Part shown: piece after piece, positions 44,514-54,407 of the stretch
Numbering within the stretch: the stretch's first letter is position 1
Layout: every line of letters starts with the position of its first letter
Source: Ruegeria sp. SCSIO 43209
GTDB taxonomy: Bacteria; Pseudomonadota; Alphaproteobacteria; Rhodobacterales; Rhodobacteraceae
Direction: 5' to 3'
NCBI RefSeq assembly: GCF_019904295.1
Contig: NZ_CP065359.1
Span: forward strand, 831,001-895,000
DNA: 64,000 nt
The notes under the pieces: model-generated
Databases searched by the model: none
What the model saw: only the letters and a program-made list of their open reading frames with translations
Told to the model about the DNA's origin: nothing
Translations under genes and position numbers: made by a program

Positions 44514-47443
44514 GGATCGATGGAAAGGGTCTTATCGATCGTACGCAGTCGATTCCGTTTGTTTTCGATGGTGCCAGCTATAGCGGCTATGCGGGCGACA
44601 CCCTGACCTCAGCGCTTTTGGCGAATGGCGTACGACTGATGGGGCGTTCGTTCAAGTACCACCGGCCTAGGGGTGTGCTGAGCGCAGGCAGCGAAGAGCC
44701 GAATGCGCTGATGACCGTGGGGGCAGGCGCAGGACAAGAACCAAATATTCGCGCCACGATGCAAGAGATCTATCCGGGACTTGAAGCGCGCAGCCAGAAT
44801 CGCTGGCCCAGCCTGAGTGTCGATTTGATGGGGATCAACGATCTGGCTTCCCCGTTTTTGGGCGCGGGTTTTTACTACAAAACCTTCATGTGGCCGAAAA
44901 GCTTCTGGGAAAAGCTATACGAGCCGATCATTCGACGTGCCGCCGGATTGGGAGCACTGTCGGGCGAAGACAATGCCGACAAGTACGAAAGCGCTTATGC
45001 CTTTTGCGATCTGCTGATTATCGGGGCAGGGCCTGCGGGGCTGATGGCCGCACTGGTCGCTGGTCGTGCCGGCGCGGACGTCATTCTGGCCGACGAAAAC
45101 AGTCGCGTGGGTGGGCGTCTGCTGGCCGAGACCTATGAGGTCGACGGAAAACCGGGTCCCGATTGGGTTGACGAAGTGCTGGCCGAGTTGGCCGCGATGG
45201 ACAATGTCCGCATCATGACCCGGACCACTATCGCAGGTGCCTATGACCAAGGTACCTTTGCGGCGTTGGAACGCGTTTTTCACCATACGGATCACCGCCC
45301 CAACGGGGCGCCGTTGGAAACCTATTGGCGGATCGTGGCCAAGCGGTCAGTTCTGGCGGCAGGCGCGCTGGAGCGCCCGGTCGCATTCCGCAACAATGAT
45401 CGCCCGGGGATCATGACTGCTGGCGCGGTGCGGGCGTATCTAAACCGATGGGGTGTCAGCCCGGGCCGCAATGTGACGATCTTCGGAAATACTGACGATA
45501 TCCATCGCACTGCTCGTGATTTGTTGGATGCTGGTGTCCATGTGGCGGCTGTGATCGATAGCCGCCATGACGCGCCCTTGTCTGACGACTACGAGGTTCT
45601 ACGCGGGGCGCAAGTTTGTAACAGTTCGGGCCGTAAAGGGCTGGAGGCGATTACAGTGCGCCGTGCCAGTGGAGAAGAACGGATACACACGGATTGCCTT
45701 GCCATGACAGGGGGCTGGAATCCTTCGGTTCATCTAACGTGTCACATGAATAGCCGCCCGATCTGGAAGCGTGAGATCGAAGCCTTTGTGCCAACGCCAG
45801 GGGCCGTGCCGGGCATGGTGACAGCGGGTGCGTGCAACGGATCTTTCTCAACTACAGCCTGCCTTCGTGAAGGGATTGAGGCAGCCAAAGGCGTACTTGG
45901 CGATCTTGGCTACAAGGCCACGAAGACTGTGCCACCGCAGGCCGAGGATACGCCATACGAGATCACGCAGCTTTGGGCCGTTCCCGGCAAAGGGCGCGCG
46001 TGGCTGGATTTCCAGAACGATGTTACAGTGAAAGACGTCAAACAGGCCGCGACTGAGAACTTCCGGTCAGTCGAGCACATGAAGCGCTATACGACGCAAG
46101 GTATGGCGACGGATCAGGGCAAGAATTCGAACGTGGCGGCGTTGGCCATTCTAGCGGACGTCACCGGGCGCGCGATACCCGAAACCGGAACCACGACGTT
46201 CCGCCCTCCGTATTCTCCTATCGCCATTGCCGCGCTGGGTGCTGGGGCTGAAGGCAAGGGTTTCAAGCCGCAACGCTTTATCACTTCGCACAAAGCGACC
46301 GTAGCGCGGAAAGCTCCGTTGGTTGAGGCCGGGTTGTGGTATCGCCCCAGCTATTTCCCAAAGGGTGGAGAAACCACGTGGCGGCAATCCTGTGACCGTG
46401 AGGTCAACATGGTGCGTCAGGCCGTCGGGGTGTGCGATGTCTCGACGCTTGGCAAGATTGACATACAGGGGCCGGATGCGGGGGCGTTTCTGGACTTCGT
46501 TTATACGAACATGTTCTCGACCCTCAAAGTTGGCCGAACGCGATATGGCCTGATGTTGCGTGAGGATGGATTCGTCATGGATGATGGCACCACCGCGCGG
46601 CTGGGAGAGACGCATTACCTGATGACCACCACCACAGCAGGTGCTGGCGATGTAATGAAGCATCTGGAGTTCGTTCATCAGGGACTGCGCCCTGATCTGG
46701 ATGTCTCGTGCATCTCGGTCACTGAACAGTGGGCACAGTTTGCCGTGGCCGGACCAAAATCGCGTGAATTGTTGAACGATCTGCTGGACACACCTCTTGA
46801 TGAAGAAAGCTGGCCCTTCATGGCTTGCGGATCGATCTCGGTGCTGGGTGTGCAGGGGCGTTTGTTCCGGATCTCGTTCTCGGGCGAGCATGCATATGAA
46901 ATCGCTGTGCCTGCGCGCTATGGCGCGACCCTGTTCGATATTTTGACCGAGCGGGCTGAGACACTGGGCGGTGGTCTTTATGGGATGGAAGCGCTGAACG
47001 TTCTTCGCATCGAAAAGGGCTTTATTACGCATTCCGAGATCCACGGACGGACAACTGCCTATGATATCGGCATGGGTCGGATGGTGTCGCAGAAGAAGGA
47101 TTGCATCGGCAAAACCATGTCGCAACGTCCAGGGCTTGAAGAGCCGGGGCGCGAGCGGTTGGTCGGGCTCAAACCCATTGGCGAAAGCAAGGAATTGCTG
47201 GCGGGTGCGCATCTTTACCGGGAAGAGGCCGAGCCGGTGCGCATCAATGATCAGGGCTATCTGACCTCCGTGTGTTATTCCCCGACGCTGGAAACGATGT
47301 TGGGCTTGGGCTTCCTGGCGGACGGGCCTGAGAGGTATGGAGAAATCGTGAAAATGGTCGATCATCTGCGCGGCGTGACAACCCTGTGTGAAGTGGTGAA
47401 CCCGGTTTTCTTTGACCCCGAAGGAGGGCGCGTCCGTGGATAA
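44510..47443 (+). CDS. soxA: Sarcosine oxidase, alpha subunit
   Basis: This 977-residue large subunit has an N-terminal 2Fe-2S-like fold (GDTLTSALLANG, RSFKYHRPRGVL) without the cysteines, an NAD-binding flavoprotein region (LLIIGAGPAGLMAALVAGRA, about 168-187) and a C-terminal aminomethyltransferase (GcvT)-like half (about 590-970, with YGMEALNVLRIEKGFITHSE) that binds tetrahydrofolate and forms methylene-THF. The length matches SoxA. Its end overlaps soxG by 8 bases. Confidence 0.95.
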   Translation: MRIDGKGLIDRTQSIPFVFDGASYSGYAGDTLTSALLANGVRLMGRSFKYHRPRGVLSAGSEEPNALMTVGAGAGQEPNIRATMQEIYPGLEARSQNRWPSLSVDLMGINDLASPFLGAGFYYKTFMWPKSFWEKLYEPIIRRAAGLGALSGEDNADKYESAYAFCDLLIIGAGPAGLMAALVAGRAGADVILADENSRVGGRLLAETYEVDGKPGPDWVDEVLAELAAMDNVRIMTRTTIAGAYDQGTFAALERVFHHTDHRPNGAPLETYWRIVAKRSVLAAGALERPVAFRNNDRPGIMTAGAVRAYLNRWGVSPGRNVTIFGNTDDIHRTARDLLDAGVHVAAVIDSRHDAPLSDDYEVLRGAQVCNSSGRKGLEAITVRRASGEERIHTDCLAMTGGWNPSVHLTCHMNSRPIWKREIEAFVPTPGAVPGMVTAGACNGSFSTTACLREGIEAAKGVLGDLGYKATKTVPPQAEDTPYEITQLWAVPGKGRAWLDFQNDVTVKDVKQAATENFRSVEHMKRYTTQGMATDQGKNSNVAALAILADVTGRAIPETGTTTFRPPYSPIAIAALGAGAEGKGFKPQRFITSHKATVARKAPLVEAGLWYRPSYFPKGGETTWRQSCDREVNMVRQAVGVCDVSTLGKIDIQGPDAGAFLDFVYTNMFSTLKVGRTRYGLMLREDGFVMDDGTTARLGETHYLMTTTTAGAGDVMKHLEFVHQGLRPDLDVSCISVTEQWAQFAVAGPKSRELLNDLLDTPLDEESWPFMACGSISVLGVQGRLFRISFSGEHAYEIAVPARYGATLFDILTERAETLGGGLYGMEALNVLRIEKGFITHSEIHGRTTAYDIGMGRMVSQKKDCIGKTMSQRPGLEEPGRERLVGLKPIGESKELLAGAHLYREEAEPVRINDQGYLTSVCYSPTLETMLGLGFLADGPERYGEIVKMVDHLRGVTTLCEVVNPVFFDPEGGRVRG

Positions 47444-47981
47444 TCTGACCGCCAAAACACCCTGCGACGGGTTGCTGCCTTTGACCTTCGGCTCTGTAAC
47501 GCTCAGCGAAGAGGATGCGGGCGCGATCCATTCGATCTCACCTTTCAAGGGTAAGCAAAAGGCGCTATCGGAGGCTTTGAAAGCAGCGCATGGGATGGCT
47601 TATCCGTCGGCCAACCGCGCAACGGGTAAGGCTGGCGCGCGGGCGATCTGGTTCGGCCCGGCGCATGCGATGCTGATCGGGCCGTCTCCTGATGCGACCC
47701 TGACCGAGAATGCGGCCATTGTGGACCAATCAGATGCCTGGGCTGTGGTCCGGTTAGAGGGTGCTGATGTCGAAGACGTACTGGCGCGCGTAGTGCCTGT
47801 TGATCTGCGTAAGGCGAACTTCAAGCGCGGCCACTCCGCCCGGACCCTGCTGTTCCACATGACCGCTTCGATCACGCGCGTTGGGGAGAACACGTTTCAG
47901 ATCATGGTCTTCCGATCCATGGCTGAGACACTGGTTCACGATTTGAAAAGGGCGATGGAAGGCATCGCCGCGCGCGGGTAA
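47436..47981 (+). CDS. soxG: Sarcosine oxidase, gamma subunit
   Basis: This 181-residue subunit of the tetramer has motifs AIWFGPAHAMLIGPSPD, AVVRLEGADVEDVLARVVPVD and FQIMVFRSMAETL typical of SoxG, which is related in fold to the GcvT C-terminal half. The start is GTG 47436, preceded by AAGGAGGG, overlapping soxA; an upstream in-frame start at 47412 coincides with the ribosome-binding region and is rejected. No glyA, folD or purU follows here. Confidence 0.9.
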   Translation: MDNLTAKTPCDGLLPLTFGSVTLSEEDAGAIHSISPFKGKQKALSEALKAAHGMAYPSANRATGKAGARAIWFGPAHAMLIGPSPDATLTENAAIVDQSDAWAVVRLEGADVEDVLARVVPVDLRKANFKRGHSARTLLFHMTASITRVGENTFQIMVFRSMAETLVHDLKRAMEGIAARG

Positions 47982-48016
47982 GCTGCGCTGATAGAAACGA
48001 ATCTTCGGAGATCCCC

Positions 48017-48313
48017 ATGTTGCGTATCGCCATCGTTGCGGCCGTGCTGGCCACGCCAGTGGTTGCACAGGAAACCAAGGAACAGAGCTGCAAGTATCAG
48101 GCCGACGTTGTTGCCGCGATACAGAAAGCACGACTTGACCGGGTCAAGGAACGCGATGTGGCGCAGGCGGTGGCCGACAGTGGTCCTACCTGGCCCGAGA
48201 ACTACAATGCCGCTGTTCCGCTGATCACGCCTTGGGTATATGAGCAAAAGATGCGCGACGTGCGTAAGAAGGATCTCGGAGCTGCGTGGCTGGAGTTGTG
48301 TTTACAACAATAA
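48017..48313 (+). CDS. Small secreted protein of unknown function
   Basis: This 98-residue protein has a signal peptide MLRIAIVAAVLATPVVAQ and a compact mature part with two cysteines (QSCKYQ and LELCLQQ) that could form a disulphide. No family is recognised. It lies between soxG (35 bases) and the terminator ahead of dnaG. Confidence 0.7.
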   Translation: MLRIAIVAAVLATPVVAQETKEQSCKYQADVVAAIQKARLDRVKERDVAQAVADSGPTWPENYNAAVPLITPWVYEQKMRDVRKKDLGAAWLELCLQQ

Positions 48314-48342
48314 TCCACAGTCAGATCATTTCTCTGTGGACA
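48311..48342. promoter_or_regulatory. Facing DnaA-box-like pair upstream of dnaG
   Basis: TAATCCACAG (48311-48320) and CTGTGGACAA (48334-48343) face each other 13 bases apart; each differs from the DnaA consensus TTATCCACA by one base. They may mark DnaA or other control near dnaG. Function is unproven. Confidence 0.35.
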
Positions 48343-48344
48343 AC

Positions 48345-48373
48345 CGCGCGCCATCCCCTTGGCGCGCGTTTTC
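48345..48373 (+). terminator. Intrinsic terminator before dnaG
   Basis: CGCGCGCC and its exact complement GGCGCGCG flank ATCCCCTT and are followed by TTTTC. It ends the transcript of the small secreted protein, and probably of the sox operon, 21 bases before the dnaG start. Confidence 0.8.
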
Positions 48374-48393
48374 ATTTCTGGCAGGTTTGACCC

Positions 48394-50343
48394 ATGTCTT
48401 TGCCCCCCGGATTTCTGGATGAACTGCGCACGCGCCTCAGCCTGTCTCAGGTTGTTGGGCGTAAGGTCATGTGGGACCAGCGCAAATCCAATCAGGGCAA
48501 GGGGGATATGTGGGCGCCTTGCCCATTTCATCACGAAAAGACCGCCTCGTTCCACGTCGATGACCAAAAGGGATTCTATTATTGCTTTGGCTGCCACGCC
48601 AAAGGGGACGCGATCAGTTTTGTGAAAGAGACCGAGAATGTCTCTTTCATAGAAGCCGTGGAAATTCTGGCGCGCGAGGCCGGGATGCCGATGCCCGCGC
48701 GTGATCCCAAGGCGCAGGAAAAGCAGGACCGCCGTTCACAGCTGGCCGAGGTGATGGAACAGGCTGTGCAGTTCTTTCGTTTGCAACTCAAGACTGGGGC
48801 AGGGGCGGCGGCACGTGATTATTTGACACGTCGCGGTCTTGACGCGAAGGCGCTGGACCGTTGGGAAATCGGTTTCGCACCCGAGGGCTGGCAGACTCTG
48901 TGGGATCATCTAACCGGTAAGAATGTCTCCGAGGACCTGATCCTTGGGGCCGGGCTGGCGAAACCTTCGAACAAGGGCAAAAAGCCCTATGACACATTCC
49001 GCAACCGCATCATGTACCCGATCCGCGACCCGCGCGGGCGGTGCATTGCGTTTGGTGGCCGGGCGATGGATCCCAATGACAACGCCAAATACCTGAACTC
49101 GCCCGAGACCGAACTGTTCGACAAAGGCCGCAGCCTCTACAACCATGGCCCCGCACGACAGGCGGCAGGCAAGGGGCAGCCTTTGGTTGTGGCCGAGGGC
49201 TATATGGACGTGATCGCTTTGGCTGAGGCCGGGTTTGGCGCGTCGGTTGCGCCATTGGGGACTGCGATTACCGAGCATCAGTTGCAACTACTTTGGCGCA
49301 TCTCTGACGAGCCGATCATCGCTCTGGACGGCGATACGGCAGGGCTGCGCGCGGCGATGCGAGCGGTCGATTTGGCACTGCCGTTGCTGGAAGCGGGCAA
49401 ATCCTTGCGTTTTGCCCTGATGCCCGAAGGCAAGGATCCCGACGATCTGTTGCGCGCCGAAGGTTCGGGGGCGGTGCAGGATGTGCTGGATGCTGCAATC
49501 CCGATGGTCAAACTGCTCTGGCAACGCGAGACGGAAGGCAAGGTCTTTGACAGCCCCGAACGCAAAGCGGCGCTGGATAAATCCCTGCGAGAGAAGATCA
49601 AGCTGATCCGCGACCCCTCGATCCGATCGCACTACGGGCAGGAAATTAAGGACCTGCGCTGGCAATTGTTTCGCCCACAGCGACAATCGCAAAATCGTCC
49701 GTGGCAACCGCGCGGAAAATGGCAGCCGCAGGCACAGCCTGCCACGCCAGGCGCACGGGCGTCATTTCTGGCCTCGGCTGAGAATGCGGATATTCAACTG
49801 CGCGAAGCGGCAATTCTCGCGATTGCCATCCTGAATCCACAAGTTGTCGTGCAATTCGAAACTCAGCTGGAAGAAATGGATTGCCACGACCCTGATCATG
49901 CGGCCTTGCGGGGAGCAATCCTGCGCCATGCCATCGACGATCCGGACAATCTGCAGGATCACATCATGCAAACTTTGGGACCGGAACCCCTTGAAAACCT
50001 GCTGGCCCTTCGCCATGTCGCAGTGATCCCCTGTGTGTACAAACCGGGCGACGTTGAAAAGGCCGAGATGACGCTGGCCGAGGAACTCGCAAAGATCAAA
50101 GCGCTCCGGGGGTTGGATGCTGAGATTGCCGAAGCGGCAGAGGAATTGTCTGATCTGGCCGATGAGGCGCTGACATATCGGCTGGCGCAAGCCGCCGAAG
50201 AGCGCAACCGTACAAGCCGCAGCCAGAACGAAGACAGGGCCGTTTTCGACATCGCCGACAATGGTGCGCGAATCAACCGCGATGAGAAAGACGCGTTTGA
50301 GGCCATCACGTCTGGCATCAAATTCGAACGGAAACATCGATGA
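48394..50343 (+). CDS. dnaG: DNA primase
   Basis: This 649-residue replicative primase has the N-terminal zinc-binding domain (APCPFHHEKTASFHV and YYCFGCHAKGDAI), the RNA-polymerase basic motif, the Toprim core with VVAEGYMDVIAL (about 266-277) and IIALDGDTAGLRA (about 307-319), and a C-terminal helicase-interaction domain. The C-terminal region is Gln/Pro-rich from about 425 to 450. It starts just past a terminator and sits upstream of rpoD, the macromolecular-synthesis order. Confidence 0.97.
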   Translation: MSLPPGFLDELRTRLSLSQVVGRKVMWDQRKSNQGKGDMWAPCPFHHEKTASFHVDDQKGFYYCFGCHAKGDAISFVKETENVSFIEAVEILAREAGMPMPARDPKAQEKQDRRSQLAEVMEQAVQFFRLQLKTGAGAAARDYLTRRGLDAKALDRWEIGFAPEGWQTLWDHLTGKNVSEDLILGAGLAKPSNKGKKPYDTFRNRIMYPIRDPRGRCIAFGGRAMDPNDNAKYLNSPETELFDKGRSLYNHGPARQAAGKGQPLVVAEGYMDVIALAEAGFGASVAPLGTAITEHQLQLLWRISDEPIIALDGDTAGLRAAMRAVDLALPLLEAGKSLRFALMPEGKDPDDLLRAEGSGAVQDVLDAAIPMVKLLWQRETEGKVFDSPERKAALDKSLREKIKLIRDPSIRSHYGQEIKDLRWQLFRPQRQSQNRPWQPRGKWQPQAQPATPGARASFLASAENADIQLREAAILAIAILNPQVVVQFETQLEEMDCHDPDHAALRGAILRHAIDDPDNLQDHIMQTLGPEPLENLLALRHVAVIPCVYKPGDVEKAEMTLAEELAKIKALRGLDAEIAEAAEELSDLADEALTYRLAQAAEERNRTSRSQNEDRAVFDIADNGARINRDEKDAFEAITSGIKFERKHR

Positions 50344-50457
50344 AGTGGTGTTTTCGTAAGGCACTGGAAAAGAAAAACGGGTAAACGGGTGGCCGAATCA
50401 CTTCTACGCGCTAATGATTCGGTTCAAACGAATCACCCATCCCTGCAGGAGCATTGA

Positions 50458-52446
50458 ATGGCCGCCAAGGATACGAACGAAGACCGCAAATCCGACGAGC
50501 AGGAACAGGAAATCTCGCTGGACATGAGCCAGGCCCAGGTCAAGAAGATGATCGCCGAGGCTCGCGAGAAAGGTTACATCACCTACGACCAGCTCAATCA
50601 GGTTCTGCCGCCTGATCAGGTCAGCTCGGAACAGATCGAAGATGTTATGTCGATGCTGTCCGAGATGGGCATCAACATCATCGAAGATGAAGAAGCCGAA
50701 GAAGAAGAAAACAAAGGTTCGACCGAACTGGTCACCACCGAAGGCCCGCGCGAGGTTGCGCTGGCTGGTGCCGCAACCGAAAAGCTGGATCGCACCGATG
50801 ACCCCGTACGCATGTATCTGCGCGAGATGGGTTCAGTCGAACTGCTGAGCCGCGAGGGCGAGATTGCTATCGCCAAGCGGATTGAAGCCGGTCGGAACAC
50901 CATGATCGCTGGTCTGTGCGAAAGCCCGCTGACCTTCCAGGCGATCACCATCTGGCATGACGAACTTTTGTCCGAAGACATTCTGCTGCGGGACGTCATC
51001 GATCTGGAAACCACTTTCGGCAACCAGATGGATGAAGACGGCGAGGTTGAAGAGCCGGTTGTCGATACCTCATCGGTGCAGGCGGCCAAGCCTGCCAAGG
51101 ATGAGGGGCCGGAGCTTGACGCTGACGGCAACCCGATTGCCAATGATGATGACGATGATGACGACGATCAGGCCAACATGTCCCTGGCCGCGATGGAAGC
51201 AGCGCTGAAGGATCAGGTGCTGACCACGCTGGAACGCATCTCGACCGACTTCGCAATGCTGTCCGAAATGCAGGACAGCCGGATTTCTGCCACGCTGAAT
51301 GAGGATGGCACTTTCAGCGCGAAGGACGAAGAAACCTATCAGAAGCTGCGCGCTGAGATTGTTGAACTGGTGAATGGTCTTCACCTGCACAACAACCGGA
51401 TCGAAGCTCTGATTGACCAGCTCTATGGCATCAACCGGCGCATTATGTCACTGGACAGCTCGATGGTGAAACTGGCTGACCAGGCTCGCATCAACCGTCG
51501 CGAGTTCATCGATGCGTATCGTGGGCGCGAGCTGGATCCGAACTGGTTGGCTGAAATGGCCGAGAAGCCGGGCCGGGGCTGGCAGATGTTCATCGAACGC
51601 TCGACCGAAAAGGTTGAGGAACTGCGCAACGACATGGCGCAGGTCGGCCAATATGTTGGTCTCGATATCCCTGAATTCCGCCGCATCGTGCAGCAGGTTC
51701 AGAAGGGTGAGAAAGAGGCGCGGCAAGCCAAGAAGGAAATGGTCGAGGCCAACCTGCGTCTGGTGATCTCGATTGCCAAAAAGTACACGAACCGCGGCCT
51801 GCAATTCCTTGATCTTATTCAGGAAGGTAACATCGGCCTGATGAAGGCGGTGGACAAGTTCGAATACCGCCGGGGCTATAAGTTCTCGACCTATGCGACC
51901 TGGTGGATCCGTCAGGCGATCACGCGTTCGATCGCGGATCAGGCGCGCACGATCCGTATCCCGGTGCATATGATCGAAACGATCAACAAGCTGGTCCGGA
52001 CAGGTCGTCAGATGCTGCACGAAATCGGCCGCGAGCCAACGCCGGAAGAACTGGCCGAAAAGCTGCAAATGCCGCTTGAGAAGGTGCGCAAGGTGATGAA
52101 AATCGCCAAAGAGCCGATCAGCCTTGAGACACCAATCGGTGACGAGGAAGACAGCCAGCTGGGCGATTTCATCGAAGACAAGAATGCCGTGCTGCCACTG
52201 GACAGCGCCATTCAGGAAAACCTCAAGGAAACCACCACACGGGTTCTGGCCTCCCTCACCCCGCGTGAAGAGCGGGTTCTGCGGATGCGCTTTGGCATCG
52301 GCATGAACACCGACCACACGCTGGAAGAGGTCGGTCAGCAGTTCAGCGTGACGCGCGAACGTATCCGCCAGATCGAGGCGAAGGCGCTGCGTAAGCTGAA
52401 ACACCCGAGTAGGTCGCGTAAATTGCGGTCCTTCCTAGATCAGTAA
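50458..52446 (+). CDS. rpoD: RNA polymerase primary sigma factor (sigma-70)
   Basis: This 662-residue housekeeping sigma factor has region 1.1 at the N-terminus, region 1.2 ([17 protein letters not shown], about 114-130), a non-conserved acidic insert with a run of eight Asp near residue 230, region 2 ([34 protein letters not shown]), region 3 and region 4.2 ([20 protein letters not shown]). It would direct most growth-phase transcription. An inverted repeat GATTCG...CGAATC lies upstream at 50416-50434. Confidence 0.98.
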   Translation: MAAKDTNEDRKSDEQEQEISLDMSQAQVKKMIAEAREKGYITYDQLNQVLPPDQVSSEQIEDVMSMLSEMGINIIEDEEAEEEENKGSTELVTTEGPREVALAGAATEKLDRTDDPVRMYLREMGSVELLSREGEIAIAKRIEAGRNTMIAGLCESPLTFQAITIWHDELLSEDILLRDVIDLETTFGNQMDEDGEVEEPVVDTSSVQAAKPAKDEGPELDADGNPIANDDDDDDDDQANMSLAAMEAALKDQVLTTLERISTDFAMLSEMQDSRISATLNEDGTFSAKDEETYQKLRAEIVELVNGLHLHNNRIEALIDQLYGINRRIMSLDSSMVKLADQARINRREFIDAYRGRELDPNWLAEMAEKPGRGWQMFIERSTEKVEELRNDMAQVGQYVGLDIPEFRRIVQQVQKGEKEARQAKKEMVEANLRLVISIAKKYTNRGLQFLDLIQEGNIGLMKAVDKFEYRRGYKFSTYATWWIRQAITRSIADQARTIRIPVHMIETINKLVRTGRQMLHEIGREPTPEELAEKLQMPLEKVRKVMKIAKEPISLETPIGDEEDSQLGDFIEDKNAVLPLDSAIQENLKETTTRVLASLTPREERVLRMRFGIGMNTDHTLEEVGQQFSVTRERIRQIEAKALRKLKHPSRSRKLRSFLDQ

Positions 52447-52453
52447 ATCGAAA

Positions 52454-52480
52454 GGCGCCTCATCCCGAGGCGCTTTTTTC
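52454..52480 (+). terminator. Intrinsic terminator after rpoD
   Basis: GCGCCTC (52455-52461) pairs with GAGGCGC (52467-52473), followed by TTTTTT. It is 8 bases after the rpoD stop. Confidence 0.9.
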
Positions 52481-52628
52481 TTTCGCCCGCTCACAATGAC
52501 TGAACTTCAAATCAAATTGGCGGGAATTCGCAAGGAGTCCGGGATGCCATCTTTATATCGCCGCTGTCCACTCATGGACAGGCCGGGGCGAGGTGATTGG
52601 GCTGATGACCCCCGGCCACTTTTTAGCT

Positions 52629-53642
52629 TCATGAAAGCGGATGAGAGACACGTTTGCGAAAAGCAGTCGGGGCCTGACCCGTCCAACGTTTGAAGGCGGT
52701 GGAAAACGCAGCCTGATCGGAATAACCGAGCGAATACGAGATTTCGGACAGATGCATACCGTTCTTGATGAAGGTCTGCGCCAGGTCACATCGTAAATCT
52801 TCAACAATCTCGCGATATGAAGTGCCTTCGTCAGCCAGGCGGCGAGCCAATGTTCGAGGGCTTAGGCCGAGCTGGGAGGCGGCGTCGTCCACCTGTACGA
52901 TTCCCCCCGGCATCGCATCTGTGATCAACCCTTCGATCTGTGCTCGGGTTTTCTGTCTTGGCGACTGTCTTTCGGCCAGCAGGCGTTCGCCAAATTCAAC
53001 CAAATGCGCGCGCAGGCTAGGGTCGTAAGTTGGGATCGGTGTTTCCAGCGAGGGCAGCGACAGGATGATTTCCAAGCGTTCGGCCCCGAAGGTAACTGGG
53101 AAACCTCCGATTTTCTGGTAGGTGGCTTGGTGTTGCCCAACTGTGTGCTGAAACCGTATCTCAATCGGATTCAGATTCAACTGAGTCAACGCCCGCATCC
53201 GGGCGATCGCGCCAAACAGCAGGAACTCGGTCCGCCGATGATAGCGGGAAAAGCTCGGGTCTTTCCAATCGGCCTCAAGCGAGGCAGCGTTACCTGAAAG
53301 GCGCAGATTGAAGGCCAGGGCCGGGTCGATAATGCCATGAAACCGCGCCGTATTCTCGATCACCTGCTTCAGATCACGAGAGTACTTGCTGATATAGGCC
53401 GTAATGCTGGAAGAAGAACTGAATTCCAGACCCGCCCGTGCGCCAAAGGTGATATCGCCAAGTGCATCGCAGGCGTGTCGGACAAACAGCGCTTCTTTGT
53501 GGGCGCTGTACCTTTTGGCAGGCGGTTCAATATCGCTGCGGGTCAATGCGCAGTCACTCAGGACCTGTTCCACCACGGTCGCGCTTGCGTGATCCTCAAG
53601 GGTCCGTGTCAGCAATTGAATGCGTGAAATGTCGACGTCCAT
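52629..53642 (-). CDS. AraC-family transcriptional regulator (Arabinose_bd N-terminus)
   Basis: This 337-residue regulator has an N-terminal AraC-type ligand domain (about 15-200) and a C-terminal double helix-turn-helix (about 245-335: VDDAASQLGLSPRTLARRL, LSEISYSLGYSDQAAFSTAF, RWTGQAPTAFRKR). The architecture resembles regulators such as OruR/ArgR-like or VirS-type AraC proteins. ATG 53642 is chosen over a TTG four codons earlier. Neighbours give no clue to the target. Confidence 0.88.
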   Translation of the reverse strand: MDVDISRIQLLTRTLEDHASATVVEQVLSDCALTRSDIEPPAKRYSAHKEALFVRHACDALGDITFGARAGLEFSSSSSITAYISKYSRDLKQVIENTARFHGIIDPALAFNLRLSGNAASLEADWKDPSFSRYHRRTEFLLFGAIARMRALTQLNLNPIEIRFQHTVGQHQATYQKIGGFPVTFGAERLEIILSLPSLETPIPTYDPSLRAHLVEFGERLLAERQSPRQKTRAQIEGLITDAMPGGIVQVDDAASQLGLSPRTLARRLADEGTSYREIVEDLRCDLAQTFIKNGMHLSEISYSLGYSDQAAFSTAFKRWTGQAPTAFRKRVSHPLS

Positions 53643-53981
53643 CACCCAGCCCAAAAAACGCGTTACTGTAATACCGTTACCCTAGCGGCAAACCGTGGCA
53701 ATGCGCCAGCCTCGGTGCTGATACCCAGGAATTGACCGCAACTCACAAAGATATGGCAGAAATGGCCATGTCCGTAGCCTTGGCCAATAGCTACATGACC
53801 GGTGTTGTCGGGTCAGCGCCTTTTGGGGAAAAGGTCAGAGCCTGAGCGAGCGGTCCACCAAGCCGTTTCAACGGGTTCCCCGGCACGCCCCTCTCATTCT
53901 TCTGGTCAGTCATGTCGCATTGCTGCGGCGCATTCGACGTGACAGCATCACGGGGAACCTTTTGTTATTTCTTGATCTCTC
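53643..53981. other. Intergenic region upstream of the AraC gene
   Basis: No full gene is seen in these 339 bases. An open stretch of about 45 codons ending at TGA near 53845 on the plus strand has protein-like composition (DMAEMAMSVALANSYMTGVV) but no good start; it could be a gene remnant or chance. The region must hold the AraC promoter. Confidence 0.35.
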
Positions 53982-54407
53982 GTGGCTGATTATCTTTCCA
54001 TCGATACAGATTTGATCGTCTTCGACGGTGAATGCGTGCTGTGTTCAGGGTTTTTTCACTTCATGTTGCGCCATGATCGAGATCAGAAATTTCTATTTGC
54101 AACTGCGCAGTCACCGCTTGGGCAGCAGCTTTATACTCTCCTGAACCTGCCGACAGACGAATTTGAAACCAATTTGGTGATCGTCAAAGGAAAGGTGCAC
54201 CAAAATCTCGACGCATTTGCCGCTGCGATGCGTGCATTATATGGTCCGTGGCGGGTATTGTCCTTGTGTCGATACCTGCCGAGGTTTCTGAAGAACCCGC
54301 TGTACCGGATGATTGCCCGTAACAGATATGCGCTATTTGGGCGGCGGGATGAGTGCCTAGTTCCTGATCCTTCTCTCAGATCGCGGTTTGCCCAAGATGG
54401 ATTCTGA
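53982..54407 (+). CDS. DCC1-like thiol-disulphide oxidoreductase family protein (DUF393)
   Basis: This 141-residue protein has the DCC motif Asp15-x2-Cys18-x2-Cys21 (VFDGECVLC), conserved RHDRDQKFLFATAQS and the C-terminal YALFGRRDECLVP. The family is a thioredoxin-like fold of unclear role. The start is GTG 53982, with no strong ribosome-binding site. It overlaps the next gene by 11 bases, so the two are probably co-translated. Confidence 0.85.
   Translation: MADYLSIDTDLIVFDGECVLCSGFFHFMLRHDRDQKFLFATAQSPLGQQLYTLLNLPTDEFETNLVIVKGKVHQNLDAFAAAMRALYGPWRVLSLCRYLPRFLKNPLYRMIARNRYALFGRRDECLVPDPSLRSRFAQDGF

Noticed and set aside
46151..47548. 465-codon open frame antisense to soxA
   Set aside because: It lies wholly opposite a strongly supported gene, has no ribosome-binding site and no recognisable motifs; it is a high-G+C shadow frame.
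51448..52404. 318-codon open frame antisense to rpoD
   Set aside because: It mirrors the codons of a highly conserved sigma factor and has no independent support.
52496..52693. 65-codon plus-strand frame after the rpoD terminator
   Set aside because: It overlaps the end of the AraC-type gene, lacks a ribosome-binding site and shows no family motif.
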